Source: Xanthomonas prunicola (GTDB lineage: Bacteria > Pseudomonadota > Gammaproteobacteria > Xanthomonadales > Xanthomonadaceae). From it: DNA of 64,000 bases. The stretch lies in the NCBI RefSeq assembly GCF_002846205.1, contig NZ_PHKV01000001.1:62001-126000 (forward strand). The letters run 5' to 3'. Made by a program: the position numbers and the translations under genes. This document shows, piece after piece, positions 39,391-48,897 of the stretch (its first letter is position 1; the number at the start of each line of letters is the position of its first letter). The notes under the pieces were generated by a model that was given only the letters and a program-made list of their open reading frames with translations, did no database searches and was not told the DNA's origin.

Positions 39391-40665
39391 ATGGAAGACC
39401 GTTTTCGCGCACGCAAGGTGGCCGCGCAGGCTGCGCCTGCACCGTTCTGGACCCGCATTCCCTCCATCGCCACCTATCCGCTGCGTGGCTCGGCGCTGTA
39501 CGCACTGATCGCGCTGACGCTATGCAGCGCCTTATTGGCGTTGCCGGGCATCGTGACGCTGGTGATTGCTGGCGTGCTGGGCATGGCCACCTACACCTAT
39601 GCGTTCGACATCCTGCGCCATACCGCCGATGGCGACACCGACGCACCACGCCTGGGCTACAACAGCTTCGATAGTGCCGTGCTGCGCTTGATCCTGCTGG
39701 CCATTGCACTTGGCATCGTGATCGGCGCGGCTGCCGCCATCGCGGGTCGGTTCGGCCTGACCATTGCCTATCTGGGCACCATGTTGCTGCTGCCCGGCAT
39801 GCTGATCTCGCTTGCCATCGACGGCAGCCTGCGTCGCGCGCTCAATCCCGCCGTCTCGATCGACATGGCGCTGCGGATCGGCTGGCCGTATCTGGCCGCC
39901 TACGGCCTGCTCTATGTCATCCAGGGCAGCGGCACGGCAGCGGTCTTCTTCGCGCTGAACTATCTGCCCCCACTGGTGCGCGAAGCGACGGTGGTCATGA
40001 CCTCGATCTGGTCCCTGTTCGCCAGCTTTCACCTGCTGGGCTATCTGGTCTACCAGTACCACGAGGAGCTCGGCTACGAGCCCAACAGCGGAGCGGCGCA
40101 CGCACGCAGCGACCCGGATCAGCGCCTGCTCGATGAGGCGGAACAATATGTGCGCGACGGCCACTCCGATGAAGCCTTCCAGGCCTTGCGTGGTGCGGTG
40201 CGCTCGCGTGCGGTGAGTCTGGCGGTACACGAGCTGTATCAGCGTCTGCTCCACCAACATCACCGCAACGACGAGCTACGCGAACACACGCGCCAGTACA
40301 TCCATCGCCTGCTGCAGGAAAAGCAGGAACGGCGCGCGCTTGCACTACAGCGCGAGGCACTGGACATCGACTCCACATTTACACCGCTGACGCCCGAGCA
40401 GGCCAATGTGCTGACCGAGCGCGCAAAGATGGCCGGACAATTCCAATTGGCAACCGACGGCCTGCTGGCCGCCATCGCTGCATGGCCACGCGACCCGATG
40501 TTGCCAACCTGGTCGCTGGACGCCGGTTTGCTGCTGGCCGAGCGCTTCGGTCGCGATGACGAGGCACGTGGCGTATTGCAGAATGCAATGGATCGCTGCG
40601 AAGACGATGCACTCCGCGCGAAGCTGGATGCAGCGTTGAAAGCTGTGACAATTCAACCGGCTTAA
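39391..40665 (+). CDS. Multi-span membrane protein with TPR-like cytoplasmic tail (DUF4013-like)
   Basis: The 424-residue product starts MEDRFRARKVAAQAAPAPFW. About five to six hydrophobic segments lie between residues 35 and 225 (for example LYALIALTLCSALLALPGIV, LILLAIALGIVIGAAAAIAG, TIAYLGTMLLLPGMLISLAI). The C-terminal 190 residues are helical and TPR-like (DEAEQYVRDGHSDEAFQALR, LLLAERFGRDDEARGVLQ). I see no catalytic motif. The architecture, a membrane domain joined to a helical-repeat tail, is the same as that of the nearby rhomboid at 40944. DUF4013 membership is a guess. Confidence 0.8.
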   Translation: MEDRFRARKVAAQAAPAPFWTRIPSIATYPLRGSALYALIALTLCSALLALPGIVTLVIAGVLGMATYTYAFDILRHTADGDTDAPRLGYNSFDSAVLRLILLAIALGIVIGAAAAIAGRFGLTIAYLGTMLLLPGMLISLAIDGSLRRALNPAVSIDMALRIGWPYLAAYGLLYVIQGSGTAAVFFALNYLPPLVREATVVMTSIWSLFASFHLLGYLVYQYHEELGYEPNSGAAHARSDPDQRLLDEAEQYVRDGHSDEAFQALRGAVRSRAVSLAVHELYQRLLHQHHRNDELREHTRQYIHRLLQEKQERRALALQREALDIDSTFTPLTPEQANVLTERAKMAGQFQLATDGLLAAIAAWPRDPMLPTWSLDAGLLLAERFGRDDEARGVLQNAMDRCEDDALRAKLDAALKAVTIQPA

Positions 40666-40943
40666 GCGGCTGTCAAACTTCTTGAGGGCTCTGATCAAAC
40701 AGCGCGCATCGAGACTCCGCGCAGGGGCAAGCCAACACGACGGGGTCTTGCCTGCTCGCCGTCGCGAAGCTTTAGACGGAAAGGATGCCGCACAAAAGCG
40801 TGCATGGACGTAGTTGCAGCGTTCGCTGCGATAGGGGCGCACGGGCCCTGCAATCAGCCACAGATCATCCGCTCTATTATCGACACACGATCGATGGCAG
40901 TGCATGTTTGGTTTGGTGCAGCAAGCCAGCAGGCTGAAACGGA

Positions 40944-42410
40944 TTACCCATTGTCGAGCAGAAACCGTGCCTTGGTGGCCTGCCCTTGCTCGGGAAACTG
41001 CTCTGCGACCATACGCAGCAGGCGCGTGCGCTGCTCGCCTGCCTGCAGCTCGCCGTGACGCAAGGCAAGCACAAACCATTGTTGCGCCAGTTCGTCGCGT
41101 GGCGCACTCAGCTCGCCTTCCTTCAACAAGCGCTCGGCATCGGCCAGCAGTCCGTTGCGTATGCACGCAGCGATCAGCGCCCTGCGTGCCGGAAGACCAT
41201 AGGCGATCTTGGCCTTGCTGAGTTCGTCGGCGACCGCCAGTTGGACACGCGTCTGTTCCGCGCTGTGCGTCTGCAGTGTCAGCAAAGTCTCGGCATGACG
41301 CAGGCTCTCCTGGCGACGTCCTGCATGACGTGCGGCCCGATAGCGCGCAAGCGCAACGTCACGATTGTGCGGCTGCTCGCTGGCCAACTCTGCCAAGAGA
41401 GACTCGGCCTCGGCGTTTTCCATCCGGCCCAGATGCCGCTGCGCACGCTCCCAGCGATCGTCCACCTCTGCCGCATCGCCCTCCTCCATGAATGCCGGCC
41501 GGGTTCGCCGCAGCAGTACCAGCAACACGCCCAGCAGTGCACCGCTGACCAGACCGCCGGCATGCGCTTCGAAGGCAACTGCACCGTTGTCGCTGGATGC
41601 CAGGCTATACAACTCCCAGCCCAGCCATAGGGGCAGCAGCAGGATCGCCGGGCCACGCGCGTAGTTGAAGACCACGAAAAACCAATAGAAAAAGCGCACC
41701 TTGCGCCGTCCCCAGACCACGCAAAACGCGCCCATCAAGGCGGCGATGGCACCGGAAGCACCCAAGCCGCCACCCGGCTCGCCCCAACGCCACCACAGGC
41801 TTGCCAGGCTGGCGCCGAATCCGCCGAGCAGATACAGCAGCAGGAACCAGCCACTGCCAATCGCCCCTTCCAACAACGTGCCTAGCGCAAGCAGAAACAG
41901 CATGTTTCCCAACAAATGGTCGAAACTGCCATGCAGGAACGTGGCGGTCAGCATGCGCGCTGGCGACCATTCGGAGCTGCGCTGCAAATGGCGTAGCGTG
42001 AATATCTTGGACAGCCGCGTGTCGTAAGGCGCACGCAAGGCTCGCCATTCGCGCAGATGCTCGTCATCCTTGAACAAGCGACCGCTGCGCAGCGCCTGTT
42101 CGAAGGCGACATCGTGCATCGTCAGGTGCGCCAGATATGCAATGCGCTGCTGCGCGGGAACAGTGTCCAGCATTGCCTGGCGTGCCGCGCGCAGCTTGGC
42201 GTCAGCGGTCTGCTGCAGGTAACGGGTATGCGCATCGGCCTCCAGCGCGCCCAATCCGGAGTGCACGTAATAGTGCACGGCACTCTCGACCAGGCTGTCG
42301 TCCTTGCGCTGGTAGCCCAGGTAGACCGCCACATTGATCAGCACCAGCAGCAGCGTCACCCAGGGAATGTTCTGGCGCGACCAGGGTTTATGCAGCGGCA
42401 TGATCAACAT
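40944..42410 (-). CDS. Rhomboid-family intramembrane serine protease with helical-repeat tail
   Basis: The 488-residue protein has a TM helix near the start (VTLLLVLINVAVYLGYQ), a roughly 110-residue helical linker, and then the rhomboid core: HGSFDHLLGNM (H160, H165, N169), the nucleophile Ser219 in GLGASGAIAALMG, and the base His283 in FEAHAGGL. All expected catalytic positions are present. From about residue 310 the protein is soluble and TPR-like (RHLGRMENAEAESLLAELAS onward). It ends well past the last TM. The tail may bind partners or substrates. Substrate unknown. It converges on the TPR-like membrane protein at 39391. Confidence 0.9.
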   Translation of the reverse strand: MLIMPLHKPWSRQNIPWVTLLLVLINVAVYLGYQRKDDSLVESAVHYYVHSGLGALEADAHTRYLQQTADAKLRAARQAMLDTVPAQQRIAYLAHLTMHDVAFEQALRSGRLFKDDEHLREWRALRAPYDTRLSKIFTLRHLQRSSEWSPARMLTATFLHGSFDHLLGNMLFLLALGTLLEGAIGSGWFLLLYLLGGFGASLASLWWRWGEPGGGLGASGAIAALMGAFCVVWGRRKVRFFYWFFVVFNYARGPAILLLPLWLGWELYSLASSDNGAVAFEAHAGGLVSGALLGVLLVLLRRTRPAFMEEGDAAEVDDRWERAQRHLGRMENAEAESLLAELASEQPHNRDVALARYRAARHAGRRQESLRHAETLLTLQTHSAEQTRVQLAVADELSKAKIAYGLPARRALIAACIRNGLLADAERLLKEGELSAPRDELAQQWFVLALRHGELQAGEQRTRLLRMVAEQFPEQGQATKARFLLDNG

Positions 42411-42520
42411 GACAACGTCCGTGTCCGAGAATGGCGCAAAGCTTCGCTGTGCGGCGGCAGATGCGCAAGCACGTCATGCGCGCTAGCATCGCGGCCCCGC
42501 CGTTCGAACCTACCCAGCCC

Positions 42521-43027
42521 ATGAGCCGTTGGCGCCCACCTGCCGAAAAAAGCACCGCGCTGATCACGCCCGAAGGCCATGCCCGCCTCAAGGCCGAGCT
42601 GGACGACTTGTGGCGCGTGCGTCGGCCCGAGGTGGTCCGCGCACTGGCGGCGGCAGCCGCTGAAGGCGACCGCTCGGAGAATGCGGAATATACCTATCGC
42701 AAGAAGCAGCTCGGCGAGATCGACCGCCGTGTGCGCTATCTGAGCAAGCGCCTGGAAGCGCTGCGGGTGGTGGATACGGCGCCCACCGACCCGAATGCGG
42801 TGTTTTTCGGCGCGCAGGTGGAACTGGAAGATGCCGACAGCGGCGAGCTGCTGCGCTACCGCATCGTCGGCCCGGACGAAACCGATGCCGGACGCGGCTG
42901 GATCAGCATTGATTCGCCGCTGGCGCGTGCGCTGCTGAAAAAGCGCGTGGACGACGAATTCGACGCGCAATTGCCGGCCGGCAAGCACACCTTTGTGGTG
43001 GTGTCGGTGGACTACGCAACTCCGTAG
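42521..43027 (+). CDS. greB: Transcription elongation factor GreB
   Basis: GreB rescues backtracked RNA polymerase by stimulating transcript cleavage. The 168-residue protein starts [20 protein letters not shown]. It has the coiled-coil tip residues in [20 protein letters not shown] (acidic D and E pair) and the C-terminal FKBP-like domain ([40 protein letters not shown]). The ATG at 42521 was chosen over upstream in-frame starts because GreB proteins begin with a short basic/aromatic leader. It diverges from the rhomboid and converges with rimO. Confidence 0.94.
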   Translation: MSRWRPPAEKSTALITPEGHARLKAELDDLWRVRRPEVVRALAAAAAEGDRSENAEYTYRKKQLGEIDRRVRYLSKRLEALRVVDTAPTDPNAVFFGAQVELEDADSGELLRYRIVGPDETDAGRGWISIDSPLARALLKKRVDDEFDAQLPAGKHTFVVVSVDYATP

Positions 43028-43096
43028 TCGGCAGCTGCCCGCAAGTGGCTGACCTATCGAAACGCCTGCGCGCGATGTGGCTTTATCGGTCAGCCT

Positions 43097-43122
43097 GCAT
43101 CGCGCGCCAGCGCGCTCCTACA
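43097..43122. repeat. Half REP unit between greB and rimO
   Basis: Read on the minus strand: TGTAGGAGCGCGCTGGCGCG then CGATGC. It carries a GTAG start and an internal GC-rich stem (GCGCG/CGCGC), as in the pairs at 28123 and 61363. It lies between convergent genes. Confidence 0.65.
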
Positions 43123-43176
43123 GAGCAACACGCTCTGGGTTTAACCGGAACACGTCGCCGTTGCAGCGCACGCCGA

Positions 43177-44550
43177 TCACACCATCTGCAGATTCAACGG
43201 GCGCCCTTGTTGGGGTGCGACATTCGCCGGCAGTGCATCACCGAACAGATCGTGCTCATCGCTGTCGGTGATTTCCACGTCGACCAGATCGCCCACCTTC
43301 AACCCGAGCTCGCCGCCGTTCTGGATATGCACCAGCCCATCGATTTCCGGGGCATCGGCACGTGAACGGGCCACTGCGATGCCGTCTTCGATCAGATCCA
43401 CCAGGCATTGCTGCACGCTGCCGATCTTGGCTTCCAGACGCAACGCAGAGATTTCTGCCTGCTTGGCCATGAAGCGCGCCAGGCGCTCCTGCTTCACTTC
43501 TTCCGGAACCGGGTCCGGCAAGGCGTTGGCGCTGGCGCCATCGACCGGCGAATACGCGAATGCACCGACGCGGTCCAGCTGCGCCTGATCCAGGAAGTTC
43601 AACAAGGATTCGAACTCGGCATCAGTCTCGCCGGGGAAACCGACGATGAAGGTCGAACGCACGGTGATCTCCGGGCACATCGCCTTCCAGCGCTGCACGC
43701 GCTCCAGGGTTTTTTCCACGGCACCCGGACGTTTCATCAACTTCAGAATGCGCGGGCTGGCGTGCTGGAACGGGATGTCCAGATACGGCAGCAGCTTGCC
43801 GTCGGCCATCAGCGGAATCACGTCGTCCACGTGCGGATACGGATACACGTAATGCAGGCGCGTCCACACCCCCAGCTCCGACAGGCCCTCGCACAGCGCC
43901 TTCATGCGGGTCTGGTACATGCGGTCGCGCCACGGGCGCTCGGCATATTTCAGGTCCACGCCGTAGGCGGAAGTGTCCTGCGACACCACCAGCAATTCCT
44001 TCACGCCACCGCGTACCAGCCGTTCGGCCTCGCGCAGCACCTCATCGACCGGACGCGAGACGAGATCGCCGCGCATCGACGGGATGATGCAGAAGCTGCA
44101 GCGGTGATTGCAGCCTTCGGAAATTTTGAGATACGCGTAATGGCGCGGGGTCAGCTTGATGCCGTAGTCCGGCACCAAATCCACGAAGGGGTCGTGACGC
44201 GGCGGCAAGGCGGCGTGCACCGCCTCCATCACACTCTGGTAGTCCTGCGGGCCGGACACCGCCAGCACCTGCGGGTACGCCTCACGGATCTGCTCCGGGC
44301 GCTTGCCCAGGCAGCCGGTGACGATGACCTTGCCGTTGGCGTTCATCGCCTCGCCGATCGCGTCCAGCGACTCGGTCACCGCAGAATCGATAAAACCGCA
44401 GGTGTTGACCACCACCACATCGGCAGCGTCGTAACTGGGCACGATGTCGTAACCCTCCACGCGCAGCTGGGTGAGGATACGTTCGGAATCGACGAGCGCC
44501 TTCGGGCAGCCAAGGCTGACGAAGCCGACTTTGGGGTTCAGCTGGGACAT
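43177..44550 (-). CDS. rimO: Ribosomal protein S12 methylthiotransferase
   Basis: RimO is a radical-SAM enzyme that methylthiolates Asp89 of ribosomal protein S12. The 457-residue protein starts [20 protein letters not shown]. It has the N-terminal cluster cysteines (SLGCPKA, NTCGFID, TGCLGKR), the radical-[11 protein letters not shown] motif ([18 protein letters not shown]) and a C-terminal TRAM domain ([19 protein letters not shown]). It is distinguished from MiaB by the [11 protein letters not shown] signature. ATG 44550 gives the family start; further upstream in-frame codons are unlike RimO. Confidence 0.96.
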   Translation of the reverse strand: MSQLNPKVGFVSLGCPKALVDSERILTQLRVEGYDIVPSYDAADVVVVNTCGFIDSAVTESLDAIGEAMNANGKVIVTGCLGKRPEQIREAYPQVLAVSGPQDYQSVMEAVHAALPPRHDPFVDLVPDYGIKLTPRHYAYLKISEGCNHRCSFCIIPSMRGDLVSRPVDEVLREAERLVRGGVKELLVVSQDTSAYGVDLKYAERPWRDRMYQTRMKALCEGLSELGVWTRLHYVYPYPHVDDVIPLMADGKLLPYLDIPFQHASPRILKLMKRPGAVEKTLERVQRWKAMCPEITVRSTFIVGFPGETDAEFESLLNFLDQAQLDRVGAFAYSPVDGASANALPDPVPEEVKQERLARFMAKQAEISALRLEAKIGSVQQCLVDLIEDGIAVARSRADAPEIDGLVHIQNGGELGLKVGDLVDVEITDSDEHDLFGDALPANVAPQQGRPLNLQMV

Positions 44551-44731
44551 GGAAGCAGGAGCCTGGGAACGGAGCGGCCTGGGGCCTGAGCGGACCAATT
44601 ATAGCGGTGCGTGAGCAGCGCTCTGAGCCACATGCCGCGCAAGCAAGTTCATCTTAGCGGAACCCTCACCTTCCGCGCCGCCAATCCGGTCGATAATGCG
44701 CGCCTCTCCCCGTCCTTCAGCAGGAATTTCC

Positions 44732-45394
44732 ATGGGTCACTGGACCACGCTCGACACCCCCGACGGCCAGGTTGCCGCCTGGCACGCCACACCTGCTTCC
44801 AGCCCGCGCGGCGGCCTGGTGGTGATTCAAGAGATCTTCGGCGTCAACGAACATATCCGCGCAGTGGCCGATGACTACGCCGCACGCGGCTATGAAGTGC
44901 TGGCACCGGCCTTCTTCGACCTCGAAGAAAAAGACGTGCAGCTGCCGTACGACCAGGAAAGCGTCCAGCGGGGCCTGGCGCTGGCCAATACGGTGGGCCT
45001 CGAGCGCGCGGTGGAAGTAGTGAAATCCGCAGCGACCCTGCTGACCCGCGCCGGCAAGGTCGGCACGGTGGGGTATTGCTGGGGCGGCTCGGTGGCACTG
45101 CTGTCGGCGATTCGCCTGGGCCTGCCGTCGGTGAGCTATTACGGCGGCCGCAACACCCAGCTGCTGGACGAAACCCCCAAGGCACCGGTGATGTTCCACT
45201 TTGGCGAGCGCGATGCCAGCATCCCGCCCGAGGCGATCCAGGCCCATCGCGAGAAGCTGCCGCAGATGGAAACCTTCGTGTATCCGACCGGGCACGCCTT
45301 CAACCGCAGCATCGACCCGACGCACTACGACGCCGACAGTGCCGAGCGTGCATTGGAGCGCACCCTGGGCTTCTTCGCAGCGCACCTGGGATGA
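44732..45394 (+). CDS. Dienelactone hydrolase-family protein
   Basis: The 220-residue alpha/beta hydrolase starts MGHWTTLDTPDGQVAAWHAT. It carries the DLH catalytic set: Glu (VVIQEIFGVNEH, near residue 36), Cys nucleophile (GYCWGGS, near 115), Asp (FGERDASIPP) and His (PTGHAFNRS). Family members open lactone rings of chlorocatechol products, but most chromosomal copies without aromatic-degradation genes have unknown substrates, as here. Its TGA overlaps the start of the HIT gene by four bases. Confidence 0.92.
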   Translation: MGHWTTLDTPDGQVAAWHATPASSPRGGLVVIQEIFGVNEHIRAVADDYAARGYEVLAPAFFDLEEKDVQLPYDQESVQRGLALANTVGLERAVEVVKSAATLLTRAGKVGTVGYCWGGSVALLSAIRLGLPSVSYYGGRNTQLLDETPKAPVMFHFGERDASIPPEAIQAHREKLPQMETFVYPTGHAFNRSIDPTHYDADSAERALERTLGFFAAHLG

Positions 45395-45825
45395 GCGACA
45401 CCGCACCAGGCGCGCCTGCGGGCGGTTTCCAGCTCGATCCGCGCCTGGCGGCGGACAGCGTGTTCGTAGCCGACGGACCGCTGTCGCAGGTGCGGCTGAT
45501 GGACGATGCGCGCTTCCCGTGGCTGGTGCTCGTTCCGCGGGTGGCCGATGTCAGTGAGTGGATCGATCTGGATGGTGGCCAGCAGCGTTTGTTGCTGGCC
45601 GAAGTCAACCAGCTCTCGCAGTTGCTGCGCGTCGAACCTGCGGTCAGCAAGCTCAATATTGGCGCGTTGGGCAATATCGTGCGGCAGCTGCACGTGCATC
45701 TGGTCGGTCGCCATCCCGGCGATGCGGCCTGGCCGGGCCCCGTCTGGGGCAGCGGCAGTGCGCAGCGCTTTGCGCCCGACACGTTGCAGCACCATGTCGC
45801 AGCGTGGGCGCAGCGGCTACGATAG
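45391..45825 (+). CDS. HIT-family protein (histidine triad)
   Basis: The 144-residue product starts MSDTAPGAPAGGFQLDPRLA. It has the HIT fold (FPWLVLVPRVADVSEWIDLD) and a histidine triad QLHVHLVGRHPGD (H-x-H-x5-H outline). HIT proteins hydrolyse nucleotide conjugates such as AMP-lysine, Ap4A or GMP adducts; the branch here resembles bacterial HIT domain proteins of unclear substrate. It overlaps the dienelactone hydrolase gene and is followed after 27 bases by the DUF5668-like gene, so all three may be one operon. Confidence 0.9.
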   Translation: MSDTAPGAPAGGFQLDPRLAADSVFVADGPLSQVRLMDDARFPWLVLVPRVADVSEWIDLDGGQQRLLLAEVNQLSQLLRVEPAVSKLNIGALGNIVRQLHVHLVGRHPGDAAWPGPVWGSGSAQRFAPDTLQHHVAAWAQRLR

Positions 45826-45852
45826 GCGCCTGTCTTTCAACCAGTCTCCCGC

Positions 45853-46020
45853 ATGAAATCCAATGTCGTCGCCGCGCTGATCCTGATCCTCGTCGGCCTG
45901 CTGTTCCTGGCCAACAACCTGGGCTGGACCAATCTCAGTATTGGTCGTCTGATCGCTACCTGGTGGCCGGCCGCCTTGGTTGCTTGCGGAATCGGCATGC
46001 TGTTCGGGCGCGGAAAGTAG
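45853..46020 (+). CDS. Small LiaI/DUF5668-like membrane protein (55 aa)
   Basis: A 55-residue protein starting MKSNVVAALILILVGLLFLA. Two hydrophobic helices flank NNLGWTNLSIGRLIATWWPA, ending GMLFGRGK. The ILIGLLFLxNN-LG...W(W)P pattern is that of LiaI/LiaF-TM and DUF5668 proteins of phage-shock/envelope-stress systems. A paralogue lies at 46574-46759. It follows the HIT gene closely; function unknown. Confidence 0.85.
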   Translation: MKSNVVAALILILVGLLFLANNLGWTNLSIGRLIATWWPAALVACGIGMLFGRGK

Positions 46021-46283
46021 GCGGGGCCGGGAGTGGGGAGCTGAGATTGGGAGTGATGAGAGCGGGCTGCTGGCGCTGCTGATATTCCAGCGGCTGGGCA
46101 GGATTGGCGCTTGCCAGTTGAGGTCAGGCCCGACGCTTGATCGCGCCGTTGCTATTGCGCGCGTGGCAGTTCAATCAACGATCGCTCTCTTACCCATGCT
46201 GTCCGTACGCATCGGTTGCTGCAGGGTTGGACGGGGTCAGCTCTGTCCTGAGCAGAGCCAGTGCAGTCTTTCGCTCACCGCAG

Positions 46284-46336
46284 CTTCCTTCTCCCATCGC
46301 GAGAAGGTGCCCGGAAGGGGCGGATGCGGGGATGGG
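46284..46336. repeat. REP-like unit between the two small membrane genes
   Basis: CCTTCTCCCATCGCGAGAAG then GTGCCCGGAAGGGGCGGATG. Same outline as the last unit at 19563-19712 and the unit at 62680-62733. The rest of the 46021-46573 gap has no clear gene; at 46481-46494 a perfect dyad ATGAC-N4-GTCAT lies about 80 bases before the next start. Confidence 0.7.
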
Positions 46337-46573
46337 CAAAGCCTGGCACGCTGTCGCTTGCGCTTCGAAACTTGACGTCTGCGACCAGACTGCGTCGGCC
46401 GTCGCGTCGGCAACGGCCGATCACACGCAGCAACGCCCACACCTCCGCCACCGCCCGTCGCGACCCATGCCGCTGGCGACATGACGTGTGTCATCTGCGA
46501 TTGTTGACTTCCGGCACCTGATCGGCAGGTGCATCCGGCGCAGGATGGCCTCACACCCAACGAGGACATCGCC

Positions 46574-46759
46574 ATGAAGTACCGCCTGATCCCCGCCCTG
46601 TTCCTGATCGTCCTGGGCGCGTTGTTCCTGCTGGACAACCTGGGCCTGGCCCATATGGATGTCGGCAACCTGATCGCAACCTGGTGGCCGGTGTTTCTCA
46701 TCGCCGCTGGCGTGCGCCAATTACTGCGCTACCGCGAGAACGCTGCCGCGACCTGCTGA
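46574..46759 (+). CDS. Small LiaI/DUF5668-like membrane protein (61 aa), paralogue of 45853 gene
   Basis: The 61-residue protein starts MKYRLIPALFLIVLGALFLL and continues DNLGLAHMDVGNLIATWWPV, then a second helix (FLIAAGVRQLL) and a basic Cys-ending tail (RYRENAAATC). It shares the LFLxxNLG...IATWWP core with the 55-residue protein at 45853. It has its own upstream region, so it is probably transcribed separately. Function unknown. Confidence 0.87.
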   Translation: MKYRLIPALFLIVLGALFLLDNLGLAHMDVGNLIATWWPVFLIAAGVRQLLRYRENAAATC

Positions 46760-46787
46760 AGGCACTGCGGATCCTTCTTCCAGGGCG

Positions 46788-46920
46788 TCTAACAGAACGT
46801 AACGAGCAGTCGCCCGGTGGGCGTGGATGGCGCGGAGGAAACGCCGCGTATGCGTGGTACGTGCCGATTCCGGGCACCGGCCGCGCCCGCCTGGCGGTGA
46901 GCGCAGTCGTTTGGGTCGCT
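46788..46920 (+). repeat. Dispersed repeat with terminal inverted repeat remnant, copy C
   Basis: It begins CTAACAGAAC and continues GAGCAGTCG, GGTGGGCGTGGA, GATTCCGGGCACCGG, CCGC and CCTGGCGGTGAG, ending GCAGTCGTTTGGGTCGCTGC. It aligns with copy A (23334-23465, opposite strand) nearly end to end. It ends four bases before the dcd stop, so it may form part of the dcd 3' untranslated region. Confidence 0.75.
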
Positions 46921-46923
46921 GCT

Positions 46924-47493
<570 letters not shown>

Positions 47494-47588
47494 GCGGTGT
47501 TCCTTGAAGACGGAAGGCGGCGGGCCGAGCGGCCCGCGCGAAGACGGCGAATTCTACCAGCGGCCGGCACCGGAGGCCGGCCGACGCG

Positions 47589-48440
47589 TTACAGCAGCGA
47601 GGCGGAAATCGGGATGCTGGCGCGCGGACGCTTGCCCAACTCTTCCGACAAGCGCCTGGCTGCGGCCAGGTAGGCCTGCGCAGCCGCAGAGTCCGGCGCT
47701 GCGATCACGATCGGCTGGCCGGCATCGCCCTGCTCGCGGATTGCGATCTCCAGCGGCAACGAGCCCAGCAAGGGCACGCCGTACTGCGCGGCCATGCGCT
47801 CGCCGCCGCCTTCGCCGAACAGATGCTCCCGGTGGCCGCAGTTGCTGCAGGTATGCACCGCCATGTTTTCGACGATGCCCAGCACCGGCACCTCGACCTT
47901 TTCGAACATCTTCAGCGCCTTGCGCGCATCCAGCGTGGCGATGTCCTGCGGCGTGGTCACGATCAACGCGCCGGCCACCGGAATCTTCTGCGACAGGGTC
48001 AGCTGGATGTCGCCGGTGCCGGGCGGCAGGTCGATCAGCAGATAGTCCAGGTCGTCCCACAGCGTGTCGTTGAACAGCTGGGTCAGGGCGGAGGTGGCCA
48101 TCGGCCCGCGCCAGATCATCGGCGTGTCCTGGTCGACCAGCAGGCCGATCGACATCGCCTCGATCCCGAACGCACGCAAGGGTTCGATCGACTTGTTGTC
48201 CGGGCTGTCGGGCTTGCCGCTCAAGCCCAGCATCGCCGGCACGCTGGGGCCATAGATATCGGCATCCAGCACACCCACCCGCGCGCCGAGCTGGCGCAGC
48301 GCCAGCGCCAGATTCACCGCGGTGGTGGACTTACCCACCCCACCCTTGCCCGACCCCACCGCAATGACATTGCGGATGCGCGGGTGCGGCGCCAACGCGC
48401 CCTGCACCGCATGCGCTGCAACTCTGCGTTCGCCCGTCAT
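47589..48440 (-). CDS. apbC: Iron-sulfur cluster carrier ATPase ApbC/Mrp
   Basis: ApbC/Mrp is a MinD-type P-loop ATPase that binds and transfers [4Fe-4S] clusters. The 283-residue protein starts MTGERRVAAHAVQGALAPHP. It has the deviant Walker A VGSGKGGVGKSTTAVN (residues about 28-43), Walker B-like LIDLPPGTGD, and the cluster-binding CxxC HTCSNCGH (C198, C201). The N-terminal DUF59 domain of long Mrp proteins is absent. ATG 48440 is preferred over an in-frame extension to 48479. Confidence 0.94.
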   Translation of the reverse strand: MTGERRVAAHAVQGALAPHPRIRNVIAVGSGKGGVGKSTTAVNLALALRQLGARVGVLDADIYGPSVPAMLGLSGKPDSPDNKSIEPLRAFGIEAMSIGLLVDQDTPMIWRGPMATSALTQLFNDTLWDDLDYLLIDLPPGTGDIQLTLSQKIPVAGALIVTTPQDIATLDARKALKMFEKVEVPVLGIVENMAVHTCSNCGHREHLFGEGGGERMAAQYGVPLLGSLPLEIAIREQGDAGQPIVIAAPDSAAAQAYLAAARRLSEELGKRPRASIPISASLL

Positions 48441-48712
48441 GCGCGAGCCGCCCCTGTCAGAGCCACTGCCGCCACGCAACCAACTTCAACCATCGTGTTC
48501 ATCGCTTACTCGACTTGTCGTGTGCTACGGCGCGAGCGACTTGAGCATCGCTCGGCGCTGCATCAAAAGAAGGGCGTGAGTGTACCGGCTCGACCGGATG
48601 TGCGATGTGGCATTGCGCCAGGCCAAGAGCAGTGTGCTGGGCATCCCGGTGGGCTGGATCGACACCCTTATCTCCACTCGTACCTCCATTCGCTCCGGTG
48701 TGAGCGGCGACA

Positions 48713-48848
48713 AATGCGGACTTGAAGCCGGAGCACGCGCGCAGCCTGTCGTACGGTCTGGTGTGGCAGCTACGTCGGCTCGGATTTCACCTCTGCGCTG
48801 GACGACAACGTGGGCCGGTTCTTCTACCTGGGAACGCCGGTGAGATTC
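48713..48848 (+). pseudogene. Remnant of a TonB-dependent receptor
   Basis: A plus-strand segment reads NADLKPEHARSLSYGLVWQ in one frame, very like the conserved N-P-x-L-K-P-E region of TonB-dependent receptors about 150-200 residues before their C-terminus. After a one-base shift at 48770 it reads YVGSDFTSALDDNVGRFFYL then GTPVRF, which resembles the extreme C-terminal beta-strand of the same class. The two parts are adjacent, so most of the barrel in between is missing. A TGA lies upstream in frame. It is followed at once by a strong terminator. The coding region is destroyed. Identification rests on pattern only. Confidence 0.5.
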
Positions 48849-48870
48849 CGATGGCTTGATGCACATAAAA

Positions 48871-48897
48871 AAAAAGCCCCGCTTGTCGGGGCTTTTT
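48871..48897. terminator. Strong hairpin terminator, active from either side
   Basis: AAAAAGCCCCG, a 5-base loop and CGGGGCTTTTT form a perfect stem with A/T tails on both sides. It lies just after the TonB-receptor remnant on the plus strand and is probably that gene's old terminator. Confidence 0.9.
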
